Positions 26,901-40,900 of a stretch of 62,000 nucleotides of DNA are shown here, one piece after another (the first letter of the stretch is position 1; each line of letters opens with the position of its first letter). This DNA comes from Branchiostoma floridae (Eukaryota; Chordata; Leptocardii; Amphioxiformes; Branchiostomatidae): the NCBI RefSeq assembly GCF_000003815.2, contig NC_049995.1, forward strand, positions 4,948,183 through 5,010,182. The letters are read 5' to 3'. The notes below the pieces were generated by a model. The model was given only the letters and a program-made list of their open reading frames with translations, was not told the DNA's origin and ran no database searches. A program made the position numbers and the translations under genes.

Positions 26901-28200
26901 CCTTCTGCGCGGAAAGAACAAGGCGGGGCTTTACTCCGTGACGTCACGGGAAATTTACGACTGTGACGATCCTGGGTCCATCAGTGTCCGGGATCCGGTT
27001 GTCTTTGACGCTGTTCCAGACTTCAACGCAACATTGGCTGTACACAGGTGTGTTACCATCTTAGGTGTGCCCGGTATCTAACTATTTACTTCTACTTTGC
27101 GAGGTTTCCTCAGTCATACTTGAGTGGCCTGACGAATGATTCACCGTATGCTTCGCAGCATCCTACGCCAGTCCTGCCCACTTACGTTTCAGTTCGTCTG
27201 TTTCTTTGCATCATCATTTTGGCGTCAGCAATCACATTATTTTGAAACCTCTCCTCATTCCTCCTTATGATTTGCCCTGACCATCTAACCACCTGATCTG
27301 CTGTTCACTACCATTTCCTGAATATTTGCTATCCTTGACTGATGCAGTATACTGCTATTATATTATACTTACACGATGAAACCATCTGATACAAAGAATT
27401 TTCTGTAGACAGTGGTGATGGACTACCATAAATCCAACAACACAGCGTGGATCAGGTGTTTTCTAGAATGAATATTACGACTAGAACTCAGATTGCCTAT
27501 CTGACAAATTTAAAGAAGAATGGAAATGATAACCTTCTTGGCGAAAATTGGTCATCAAGTTGTATATGTTGCTTACTCACGTCTGTTACAATGTGGTAAT
27601 TGGTTAAACAATTTCACCAAAAAGAGTAATACTACTTGTAACTCGCAAACTTGTCCTTGTTGTAGGCTTTTGTTGAGTGACACTGAACTCTAGTTTACTT
27701 TGCTATGTACAGTGGCATCTCTTTGTCCACAAACGAGTTTTGGACAGTCCCAGATGAAGACTTCACCCGTTCCGAGGATACCCTCTCCGCTGTCTGGCCA
27801 GCCTTGAGACACGGACATTACTATTGGAAGGTTCTCTCCGGGGATGCCATTGAGCGCTGGTCGTACCATAGACACGAGAATGAGCTCAACTATCACTCCT
27901 TCCGCTGCGATGAACCGGAAAGCCTCAAATGTGGTCAAACTAAGGTAGGGAATTCCTGCAAAAGAACTAAAACAAGAGTCTTTTATGCTTTCATATTCCT
28001 ACCAGCAAACCTTCAAAAATGAGGTGCTTCTTTTAACCAAATGTAAGTCGACGTCGGTAATCAACTTTTTTTCTTATAATTGTTGCAAGCTGCCCATTGT
28101 TGTGTAAAACAGTCTTTGATATTTCCTTGTGCATATCAAAAAGATTGCAGTAAAGAGTTCTATATAGTAAATAGTCATGTCAGTCTAAATATAGATATAA

Positions 28201-28247
<47 letters not shown>

Positions 28248-31200
28248 AGAACGTTGTTGTTTTTGCTTGCAGGACAACTTTGTCAACGTCAGAGGACTAG
28301 AGCTACAGTATGGCCATTGTTACTTTGTCTGCATTTTTGCCGAAGAAACTACGTTGGTGTATGAAACGTTTGAACAGGTGGCAGAGGAAGTTTCCGTTTG
28401 TTCAAATGGAGTCGTTGTGGACCATGACCAACCAGTTCCTGGAGAAGTACATATTGGATGGGGGAATGAAAAGTACCAAGTAAGTGTTATACTTATAAGT
28501 CTATTACACCTGTCATGCACTATAGGTAGGAATGTTCCGTTCCACTTGAACTACGTCCATAGGCCTTGTACAATGCACTTTTAAGTACGTTATGTTAACA
28601 GAAACAGTGTTCCACAAACTCCAATACGATATGTCAAAAGGGGCCAAGTAGACATACTGACAAAGTATTGCTCTTTTTTCTCGGAGATTTTTATTGCTTC
28701 AACGTACCTACCAGCACTATTATATGCGTCTTACAGTTTTAGCTTGCGTTGATAAGCTGCTGTGTATTTCATTACCTCCATGAAATGTAATGGAGGTTAT
28801 ATTTTACCCTGCGTTTGTGTGTGTGTGTGTCTGTCTGTCTGTCAACAAGATAACTCAAGAACGGCTTTATGGATTAGTTTCATATTTAGTGTGTTGGTGG
28901 GATGTGACGAAAGCTAGAAGTGATTAGATTTTGGGCCCCCCTAGCGACTTTCCTTGGTACTGCAGCGCCACTTCCGGTTTTGCTATCTCCTGTTCTGAAC
29001 AAGATATGGTCCCAATTTTTGAGTGTTAGATAGCTCTTGTGCTCAGGAATAAGTGACATAAGTTTTGGCCCCCTAGCGTCTGGTTTTGGGATAGCAGGGG
29101 CATTTTTGTCAGAAACTTCTTAAGTGGATAACTCAAGAAGGAAACAATGGATTTTCATGATTTTTGGTATGTAGGTACCTTAGACAAAGATAAAATACAA
29201 ATTATGCAAAATTAGATGACATTTGCATAATTAATGAGCTTATTCTATCATAGCAGTTTTTTAATGTATCTCTTGTACCGGACATGATATGGTTTTGATA
29301 TTTGGGTGGTAGATAGCTTCCAACGTCATGGCAAAGTGGGGCAAGTTTCAGCCCCCTAACAATTAATTGTGGAACTGCAGGGGTGTTTTTGTCAAGACAC
29401 TCCAAAGAGGATAACTATAGAAATGAATGATGGATTGCCATCATTTTTGGCATGCAGGTAGCTTAGGCAAAGATGTTTATAATGATATGCATTTTATGCA
29501 AATGAGGACTTAATTTGCATAATTAATGAGGAAATTGTACAATTCCATTGTTTTCAATAGCTGAACTTAAGTAAATGTAACACATGTAATTTATGATAGG
29601 CGAGAGATAAGCAGATACCAAATATGTAAATGAGGAACTGATTTGCATAATATATACAGAAATAGCAAATCCACATAATGACTAATATTGGGAATTTCAT
29701 AATTGTGACATGTGCACGTTAGTCAATAATGAACATCACCATACATAAATTATGTAAATGGTAGTCATTTGCATGGAATTTACAAAAGCTCTAAATTTTC
29801 ATGGAGGTATGAGGTCGCCGAACTCTATTTATTAAGTGTCATTATCTTTTGTTAATACATTGTATAGATTATGTATTTCATGGTAGAAATCGCCATCTTT
29901 ACATTCATTTCATTCTAATGTTGTAAATTTTGTAACGGTTGGTAAAATTCAGTATTCATGGTGTGCCATTCTTTAGACGTCCACTACAGAGTTGCCCATT
30001 ATCTGGGAGTCCTTCAGAGATGTGGAAGTACACGGAAACACAGGCCATCACCACACGGGGGTAATGAAGTACGAGTATGCCATAGGTATGTGCTACTTTT
30101 CTATAGGCCCAATAAACGTTCAAACTAAGTATGATGTAATAAATGACTAATAAACTAGTTGACGTACCAACTACTAAGTATCTAATACCTGTTGAGAGAA
30201 AAAGAAATAATCATACCTTACTTATAGAGTGGTCCTTGTTGCCACCAAGTACAGTGCAGGCATCCTCACCTGACAGGTTTAAACAACGCTTACAGCGAGA
30301 TGTACAAAGTTGTAAAAAGTTACAGGTAGTTCATCTCAAGTAAATTAAAAACAACCCATCTTGTTGTTTCAGGGACCTCGCCAGGTTTGATGGATGTCCG
30401 TCAGTACGTGGATGCCGGACTGACCAATCACGCTGTCGCTCGTGGATTATTGCTTCAGAGTGGGCACACGTACTACGTCACTGTTAGAGGTGGGTTACGT
30501 CATCAGTTCAGCACAACAATTTCCGTAATTCTATTTCTTTGAGTTAGATTTTAAACATGTATTTTTTTTCTTCCAGCTACTGATCACGTTGGTCTTCAAA
30601 CAATTGCAACGTCAGCAGGTATAACGATCGACACGACGCCACCTTCTATCACAGACACTCGTATTGACGTGGGAGGGCGTTACCTGCTGTCTAAAGACGT
30701 CGTTTCAGTCAACTGGGAGGGGCTTTTCTTTGATCTGCAGAGTGGTAAGTTTCAGAAAACCAGTCAAAGTAAAAGCAAAACTGTTAAAATTTAAATGATC
30801 TTAGTTCTGTACTAATTGTATCTGATTACTACCAATGAAGAATCAAAATCCCAGTCACTCACTAACTTCAGTGTAGAAATTATCATAATTAACAGCAGTA
30901 TTTTTCATAACTTGTTAAAACTGTCGGATAATGTGAATAAAGTCACGCACACTCCCTTTTTGGCTGTAGGAGTAAAGGAGTACGCGTGGTGTATTGGATC
31001 ACAGCCAGGGCATGATGACGTCATACCGTACCTTGACGTCGGCCCAGAGGAGCAGGCTTCATCCGATCCCGGCAGCAGCCTAGGGCTTCATGAGGGGTAC
31101 ACCTACTTTGTGACAGTCAAGGTCTTTTTTTCTTAGTATCTTTTTTTTATGTTCATCTATTTACCAACCTAGTCCTTTGACCTCCAGATCGTCGGGGGAC

Positions 31201-34200
31201 AAGATAGCCATGAAGATAGAGAGTTACCTCCAGGCTCGTCTTTCCCTTGCCAGGGTCAGCCTTTTCTGTAGAATGAGGAAGGTCAATTCTGCGATGTTTC
31301 TTTATGTTAAAATTTACTTATGCGTAAACGGAGGTCTTGTAGTCAGGTTTTGTCTCTTTGTAATAATGGTGTGTGTCCGCAGTTCCACAAGTGGCATTTC
31401 AATGCTGGGAACGCCGGAGGGACTAACAGGGAGGTAGATCAAAAGTTGCCAGATAGACTCAGGAAGGTGGCATGAGTTGCATTGGCTCGTTTTTCCTACC
31501 GCTCAGTAGGAAGTAACATTTGGCCCGAGTATAGGATGTTTTATGTATGTTTTACAAAAACGTAATTGTATATCGGTTGCACAAAATAGGTATACGTGGA
31601 GCCGTAACATATAGCTAGTTAATGTTACATCTACTGTGTATTGATCGATGAGCAGGCTACCAATGGGGCCGGACTGGTGACTACAGCGTCGTCTTGGGGA
31701 TTTGTAGTTGAGGCATCGCCACCTTTGCCTGGTTTTGTGCACGACGGAGGAGAGGATGACATCGATTATCAGGTAAAACTCTACACAGTCGATACATCAC
31801 ATATTGCAATATTATATTTAGAGATGTGATTTTTCACATCAAAACTAGACTTTTAGTGTTTAAAGGTGACCATGATCATACATACATTAGACTTTGACGC
31901 CAGGTGCTTAATCAATAATGAAATGTTATCAAATAGCCATTCACTACCAATATGTGTGATATGGGTAGAGGGATCATTAATGGACATAGATTATGCTAAT
32001 TAGGACCCTAATTGCATAATAAGTAATAATAGGTCTACTCGCAAGGTATTTACAAAACTCTCAATATTTCACGTGGGTATGGGATCTTCAATGCCTTGTT
32101 AGTTGAAGTGTTACCTTTGATACAAAATCGGTATCTATATCATCATCATTAAGAAAATGTAATACTGTAAATGCAGAAGTGTTCGCGGTGGATTAATGTT
32201 CGCGATTTTCGCGGTGATAGAATTTAGAATCGTTGTCACGGCATGTATTCTCTGCGTACAGCACGACCTGTCTACCGTTACCGTCACGTGGGGAGGTTTC
32301 AGCGAACCTCACACTGACATCCTGGAGTACTCGTGGATGATTGGCACCTGCTCGGGATGTGATGACGTCATGGAAGAACAACATGTCGGACTCATGGCTG
32401 GTAACGATTATCACATCGTTGTCAGATTCGTCACGTGACCTTTTGCACTTGCACTTGTACTTGTACATAACCGGTATAAACCAGCTTCTGTATCAGTATA
32501 TCTGGTATAACTAGCGTTGTTCTTTTTCTCCATTCTTTTGGCAAAAATGTAGAGGGCAGCGCTACCGACCTAGACCTACAGCCGGGGATTAGGTACATCG
32601 TGACGGTGACAGCCTGTAACGTGGCATACCTCTGTACCACCGTCAGCTCAGACGGGGTCATCCCGGACACCTCGCCTCCTCTGGCCGGAGCAGTCCTCGA
32701 CGGGACCAGCGATGGAGACATACGATACCAAGCATCCAGGTAGGATGGTCGCAGTATCTCGTTGAATATCGTGTAGCTACGTTTGATGACAACAACCCCA
32801 TCCCACTAGATAGGGTGTCGACTTCACTACGACCTAAAGGCGCTAAGCGAATTTCATGATTAAAAAAAAAAGAATCTTCTCAAGCTTTGTGTGTTTTGGC
32901 CAGCCACCAAATTTAGAATATCATACAATTACGATTACCCGTAGCCAATGGATACTGTGTCGTCTGATAGATACGGTCTTGCCATCGGAAGATATGCTTG
33001 AAGAATAGGAGCCAGTAGCTCCCAGCTTTATGCTTCCTAACTCGATGAAACGTCTAGAAAAAAGAGGAGGTACAATGTATACTTTAATTTGCATTGAACT
33101 AGAAACAAATCTCTTAATCCCAAAATATTGAATGTCAAATCGACTCACCACATGACGTAAACTACATTACCAACAGGACAACAGTACGGGCGCACTGGTT
33201 CAATTTCCACGACCCCCATATCGGGATTTCCCATTACGAGTGGAGGGCTGGCACGGGCAGAGGCTCAGGAGACATTTTTCCGTCTCATCGACTGCATCTC
33301 ACCGAGCAGGCGTTCGCATCTGGACTAGACCCTCCACTACCACTGGGAATCCCATTGTTCGTGACGGTCAGGGCCTACAATAAAGCAGGTGGGCATACTT
33401 TCGAAACATTTGATCTATGGTGCACCTATGGTCTATTGTATTTTTACAGCCACACAATTTCGCATTTGCCTCGTTTGTAAGGTAAAACTTGTGCAAAGTT
33501 AGCATTGGTTAATTTCCTTCTACCTAAACATGCCTCTTCTTTACTTCGACGTAGTTAGAAAGCCATACAGCCAATGTGGTAGTGGCTGCAGCTGATAAGT
33601 TATGACATCTATGGTGCCTAAATGTATATAGAGTCTAGCTGCTATGGTAATATTCTTTTTCAGTCCTTTTTTAATTGATCCTCGAAATTACATTACTAAA
33701 TGTATGATGATTGAGAGTAAAGTAACAATCCATAGAAACGAATGAATATTTACTGTATCATCCGGATGGAAATTTGATATCACACACCTTTAAGATTCTT
33801 ATGGCGCAAAGATATATTGGTAGTAGTTTGATAAAAACAAAACGACATCGATTGACCTTGCAACATATGAAACAGGTCTATGGGCTGAGAGATCATCAAA
33901 TGGGTTCATCGTAGACAACTCCCCACCATCGGTCGTTACCGATCCAACAATTGACTCCACGGTCGGCTCTGGCACTCAGGTAACATTACGTTGCCAACTT
34001 TGACACCTATTGAAAGATTTGCCCGTTTTATTTGTATGCCTATTTTATTAGTTTCAAAAACATGGGTGTTTCATAAAACATTGGTGTCTCTCTCTCTCTG
34101 TCTCTCTCTCACAGACTAAGTAAGAAATCAGAATTATTGAAAAGGTTGCCAACGGAAGGTTGTGGGAAAAGGTTGCTTATGGAGAAATTGTTTTTTTTTA

Positions 34201-34876
34201 GGTTTTTGTAAATGAGTTACCGTTTTTTCAAAAATAATTTTGCATCTTACGTGACCTGTGATGTTTACATAAACATTATAGGTTTGGAGAGACACCTTGC
34301 GGGCAACGTGGGATTTTGTAGACCATGAGAGCCCACTGCAGCACCACACAGTAACCCTGTACACCCATCATCAGTCGGACCTGACTACAGAACCCGTCCG
34401 GCTACCGGGAGACGCCGACGGCCACACCTTCTCCAACCTGACGCTACACGACGGAGACACGTACTACGTCAAAGTTACGGCTTGTAATGCTGCCATGTTG
34501 TGTACAACAAGGGAGTCCCCAGGACAAATGGTATGCTAGATAAACACATCAGGTTATGTTCGGAAGCTTAAGAAAATACAATGCAAATCCATTGTTCAAT
34601 TCTTGAGTTATCCTCTTTATAAGGTTGTGACAAAAATGCCCTTGCTATCCCAAACCTAGCTGCTAGGGGGCCCAAAGTTATGTCACTCCTTTCTGAGCAC
34701 AAGGGCTATATAACACCAAAATCGTGACCATGGCTTGTTCAGAACACGAAATAGCAAACTCAGAAGTTACGCTACTGGGGGGGGGGGGGATTTTTGCCAT
34801 TTGCAGCTTTCATCACATCCTACCAACACACCAAGTATGAAACCAATCCATCCAGCCGTTCTTGAGTTATCACACA

Positions 34877-34914
<38 letters not shown>

Positions 34915-37900
34915 CATAAACGCTAATGAAAATATAATGAATCCATGAATATGTCATTGTGATAATTATTGATTTCCACCAACATAGCCATCGACTTTAA
35001 AATGGTAGAAAGTATTTGCGTTCCAGTAAAAAAGTTTAACTTCTATATGCACAGGTGGACTCATCGCCTCCTACAGTCGGTACGTTTGCAGTGGCCACTG
35101 ATCACGTGGTAGATCTCGGGCGTCCCGTTGACGGGGAGATGACGTACTGGCAAACCGACGGTTCTATCGGACCGCACCTTCGTCTGGCTTGGCTGGGGTT
35201 TGTGGATTCTCACAGCGGCGTAGACCACTACCTGGTCACAGTTGGGACGTCTTATAGCGGCACGGATTTAACTCCGGTAAGACAATCATATAATGTGAAC
35301 AAACTAATTGTTTGTTTGTTTGTTTGTTTGTTTGCAGTTAAATTCACAGCTCACATGCGTAGTAGAAATATGTTGTGTGAAAATTACTAATCTAATCTAG
35401 AGAAATTAATATTCAACACACTTTCTGCTTGTTAAGCCCCTATAGAAGAGACCCTATATATGCGCGAGACAGAAGGACACTGTAACTCAGGCAACACCCA
35501 AACTTGCAACTGATCACGGATTCCACAGCCAATGATGGCAAAGGAATATCTTATATCTATCATGATATATATACATCTTCATCATACATGTCATGTCTAT
35601 TTTTCAAATCTTTTTGTGAGGCATTTTGAGGGAAAGACAGATCGACTAAACATAAAGAATATCCTATAATAACTTGTCCACGACTTAGGTGGCCAAAATG
35701 ACAGACGCCTGCAGAATATTACATAACAGCGCTTCTTTAAAAAAATGTATACGTCAAGTGGTCTAGTAAAATTGTGAACATAATGTGTATGCCATGTAGA
35801 CTAGTAAAATTTTGAACAATTTGGTTCTAATGCTACTTCGCTGTTTCTGTTCGTAGGCTGGACCTATAAGGATCAACCATACAACGACCAATGGATCTTC
35901 GACCGAGGGCCAGGTTCAGCTGGGAACTGTACCGGTAGGCAGGGACTTGATACCAGGCGAAAGGATCTATGTCTCATTGTGGGCAGTTAATGCGGTGAGC
36001 TGATATTCAATGCCTAAAATACAGTTTGGAAATATTTGCGTCGACTAAAGTTTATTACTGCATCGGCCTTATGGTTTAAAGTTGTGTGTTGATACCATGT
36101 TCTTTAGGTTGGATTAAACGGTGACGTTGCGCATGCGACTTTTGAAACAGTCCCCTCCAACCCAAGGAGTGGAGTTCTCGACTTAGTGCGCAGGTGCCTG
36201 GGTCAGTCTTGCCAAGGTCACTGCACTTGCGCACCGGGCAACCAGAAATGTCAACCATCCGGCATGACCTGTAATGTCGTCACTGGTATGGTATCAGTTG
36301 ACTGTAACAAATTGCCTTTTGTGTGCCTGAGCGTTTGCATGGAACTTGACAACATGTTTTTAGATGAATGCAACCCGCTGACATGCTTATGGGTTACCTT
36401 CAGGTTACTGTATATGCGACCGACTATATGAAACAAACAAGGACTCTTAGAAAGTCATTGGGAGTCATTCTCATCAAGATGCATATTCTTCACTTCTTCT
36501 TTTTTAGCGCAAGGTGGTTTTACCACCATAATCCTGTGTTCACTCTCTTCTTTTCTGTGTCTGCTTTTTAGCCCTCTCCAAAATGTACCACAGACCCTTT
36601 AGTCCAGCATATTGAGGTGAAGGAAAATCAACTGATTAGACCTTTAGGTTAAAGAAAAGATAATTTTCCATGCGTATTCCATCGTCCAACGTGGTACGAG
36701 GGGCGTTCAATAAGCAATAACTCATTTCCCATAGCAGGAGATTAATGAAACTTGGCACAGTTATTAGACTTATTAGTCTTTCTCTTTATAGGAACCACCC
36801 AGAGTTATGCATTTCTCCCATCGTTTGATGCAGTTCTGGACACCGTTTTTGTAGGACACCCCAGGTTGGTCCTCCAACAGATGCCTCATCAATGGCAGAA
36901 GAGGACCGACCAGGTCTGGGAGCTGTTTCCACAGACTTCCGGCCATGTTTGAATTTAGGATGCCAGCATTTTACAAGGTCATATGATGGGGCATCATCAC
37001 CATAAGTTTCTTTCATTTCATCAAAAGTCTCCTTTGGTGTGCGTCCTTTGAAATACAAAAACCGGATCACTGCGCGACACTCAACTGGCTCCATTTCACA
37101 CCTGGTCCATTTCACACCTAACTCAGTTCAAACACCAGTAAATCAGAAACCACAATTAGTTCAGAGCTTTTTTTTGCAACATAAACTTTAGAGATATGAA
37201 TCATTACATATGCGAAATTTCATCTAGATCAGACAACTGGAAGTGAGTTATTAGTTATTGAACGCCCCTCGTAGACAATGAATTTAGTCCTACTGATACT
37301 TTATTGCTATCCATGACAAATATTAACAACATAAAATAAACCAGGCCAATGTGAATTACTTACGTTTAAAAACCATCCCTCGAAAGTTTTTTTGTTTTCA
37401 AAATAACGCTCTTTTAAATCGAACTTACGTTTATTCTGAATTGCTCACAATGTTCAAGTTTAACATTTTGTTAGATGATGAAGTTGTATAGCATACAGAT
37501 GAAGTGTTATCGCATACAATTATTGTCTTATATCTTGTCATACAGGGTACTCACAATGTGCATTAGTTGAAGTATTTGACACGATGAATCTTGAAACAAT
37601 GGTACCGGAAAACCAAGATGTCAACTTTACCAGATCATCGACTACTCTTGCTGCAACGTGGAAGGCAGAACAGAACGGCAAGATTCCTGTGAAAAGGTTT
37701 GAATTTTCTGTTCATGTCATCACTTGTCAGTGATGTACTTTACATATACATGAAACAGATATCAATTGCAATTGTTGTGTGTTTTTCTGTTTCTCAGTGT
37801 TTCAGGTTTGAAGTCCCTGTTGTGTTGACAGGTACGAGTGGAGTGCAGGTCTTGCCGGAGATGCTGTTGGAAGTCACGTGTTCGACACTAGTACCGACCG

Positions 37901-40900
37901 GATATGGCATGACGTCGGCAAACGGACATCCGCAATTCTTACGTTACCAAAAGACGGAACCTACGGTCTGTGGGGTTTATCAATTTTTTTACCTTCTCAC
38001 CTTGTCTGTGTGTCAATTACCTGAAACGTCTGGCCGTTTCCAAAATCATATCCAGTGGTTTGAGAAACTACTCGATGATTTGGGAATTAGAAACATTTCA
38101 GGTATGCTACGATGAAGTGTATGATGATTTTTAGTATCAATTTCTTTTTCATTTATTCTATTTGATGAATGGCGTCTTACTTCTTTATTCTCCAAAAGCT
38201 TCTTTGCAGCCACGTGTCACGTACGTTTGGTATGTGAGGGCCTGGTACAATGAAAACGACTTCGCCATTTTCACATCGGACGGTGTGAAGAGCCTGCCAC
38301 TACCACCACAGGTCTCTACATCAAGGAAGGTATGGAGTAAGATTGGAAAATTACTAGATAACAAGCTGTTTTTTTATTCACAGCCAATATACATACGCAA
38401 TCATTTCGATGACCGCCCGCAAAAACATGCCTGGTTGTACCGTTCTATGTAGCACTGCAGCTAGGTGTTGCTGCCAACGATGTAGTCCCAGACATGTTCT
38501 TTATGTATATAAAGTTGACATTGCCCAGCAGCATTAAAGAACACAAAAGCATTGTCATATATCCAAAAATAGATATGGTTCAGCAGCACTAAACAAAGAT
38601 TGTGTTTTTGATGCACTCAGTTTCATCAAGTGCGTTGTGAAAAATGCCATCATGGTACACACTTTAATTTACGTGAAACTTATCATCTTATTCCTACAGG
38701 TGAAAGACTTACAGACTCTTTCTGCAACCAAAGACAAGGATTTCACTACCAGCCAGACCATGATCGCAGTTTCCTGGAACAACGTCTTCCCTGATCCATT
38801 TGAAGAAATAAACAATTATCAGGTTGCTTTGGGAACATCTCCAGGAGGTAATTCTCCACCTCTTGTCTGAATACCACGGAATAAGTAGTGTAATAGTTAT
38901 TGCTGTATACCTTGAAATCATATGGCAGTTTCAAATGACGGTGGCCTACCTTTGCACTTAACACAATCTATACACAGGTTTATTTGATCTACGTTGCCCA
39001 ATTGCAGCTTGTGACGTCGTTACATGGGGAGTTGTAAGGACAACCCCTGACGTCACCAGGGCGTCCCTGGAAAACCTGTCCCTCCAGACGGGCGCGACGT
39101 ACTACAGTAGCGTCAGGGTAACCAACCACGCATGGCTGCACGCCACTGTTACATCAGACGGGATTAAGGTAATCATGTTATAAAAGTGTTTAGTGATTAG
39201 TAGAAGATGTAATTATTGAGTGATTGGTTGACATAGGCCAAAATGATTGACATCCACATCACAAGAGAAGACTATAGCTATTGCCGTATACCGTGGAGCT
39301 CGAGGTTAATTATTTGGCACCACATATTTTTTTAATCCCTGAACAGAGGTAACACCTTTGGTATGTATGTAGAAAAGTGTAGGAAAATGTAGTAAATATG
39401 CAATAATACGTAGTGAATCAATGACATACAGCCCCTCTAACTCATTTTTTTACTAGGAGACAGATGAATAAACTGTTTTACAGGTAGACACCATCGCCCC
39501 CGCGGCTGGCACAGTGTATGACGGGTTTGGTCTCCATGATGCTGACTATCAGAACGACAGTCTCACCGTGTGGGCCACGTGGCACGGCTTCTCAGACCTG
39601 GAGTCCTACATACGCCATTACATCTGGTGTGTGGGGTCATCTCCTGGAGCGGAGGACATTCTTCCATGTAGGGACGTCGGTGTTGCGCTTTCTGCTTCTG
39701 AGAAACTCGATCAGTCTTTAATATCAGGTAGATATGTTTGTTTGTTTGTTTGTTTGTTTGTTTGTTTGTTTTGCACACCCTGTAAACCGACTCATGACGT
39801 AACACACCAGGTTCGTAATGAACAGTACAGGCTGCATATCCGGACAGATTTGTTTGATCCATTTTACTGGAAAGGACCCCTACTATTTTCGATAACTCCG
39901 ATTGGTTCTTTAAGGTGCTCGAGGTGTGGCTCTCCTCAAACACAGGACACTCATTTAACGTCATGTCCTAGGGACAAACCTAACCGAAGCTAGGTACTCA
40001 CCTCATGAGTAAAGTGAGGAAAGTCGTGTCAAGTGCGTCTCTGATTATTTTTTGTGTTATACCGAACTGGTGGAATGAGACTGCAACAGAATTAGGAAAA
40101 AAATTGATAATGTAATAATCCCGCATCGTATGGTCACTATGTTTGCTTGTTGTCACAGGTACAAAGTACTACTCGACTATCACAGCGGTAGATGCTGCCG
40201 GTCTGAGGTCATCACCAGTATCCTCCAATGGTATCACTGTAGACTCTACTCCACCTGTTGCTGTCGAAATGTTAGGTTTTGGTCCTAATCTAGTCAACGA
40301 CCCTTCATTTGAACAATCCATTTCTTCACTCGGACCCTCATCAGCGTGGAATGTAACAGGCACTGTCCAAGCCTTACATTCCTCAGGGTTTGCTGCCAAA
40401 GATGAACAAACATGGATCCATCTGCAGGGCAGCATATTACAAAAGGTTCAGACGCAAAGTGGCGAAAAGTATCAGCTTACGTTCCACGCAAGACACGTCG
40501 ACCAAACGGGCCTGGCTCTTCAGTCGCAAGAAGGGAAAGTAACAGCACCAGATCTGCACAAGACTTTCAAGTTATACCAACGTTTCGGTACGTTCGACCA
40601 CAGCGATCTAACCGATGGAACAGTTGCTAACTGGCATCAACACATCTACTACTTCACAGCAACCAGTTCTGAATCAGAAATATTGTTTAGCTCAGTTGGA
40701 AGATCAGGACTGGGTCTCGATCAAATCAGCGCTCGCCTTGTGAATACAACTGCACGGGAAGCAACAGGCACTGGGAGCACACTTGGGCTGGTTCACGTTC
40801 ACACGAGCACCGCGGCAGACTGGCACATTGTACAGGCAAGCTGGGATCTCGAAGATCTGGAAAGTTCAATCGTCAAGTACGAGTGGGCTATTGGGACAGT

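Noticed and set aside
37699-38115. Continuous 138-residue frame at 37699-38115
   Set aside because: It reads the real exon in the wrong frame; only the acceptor at 37831 restores the module signature and phase.
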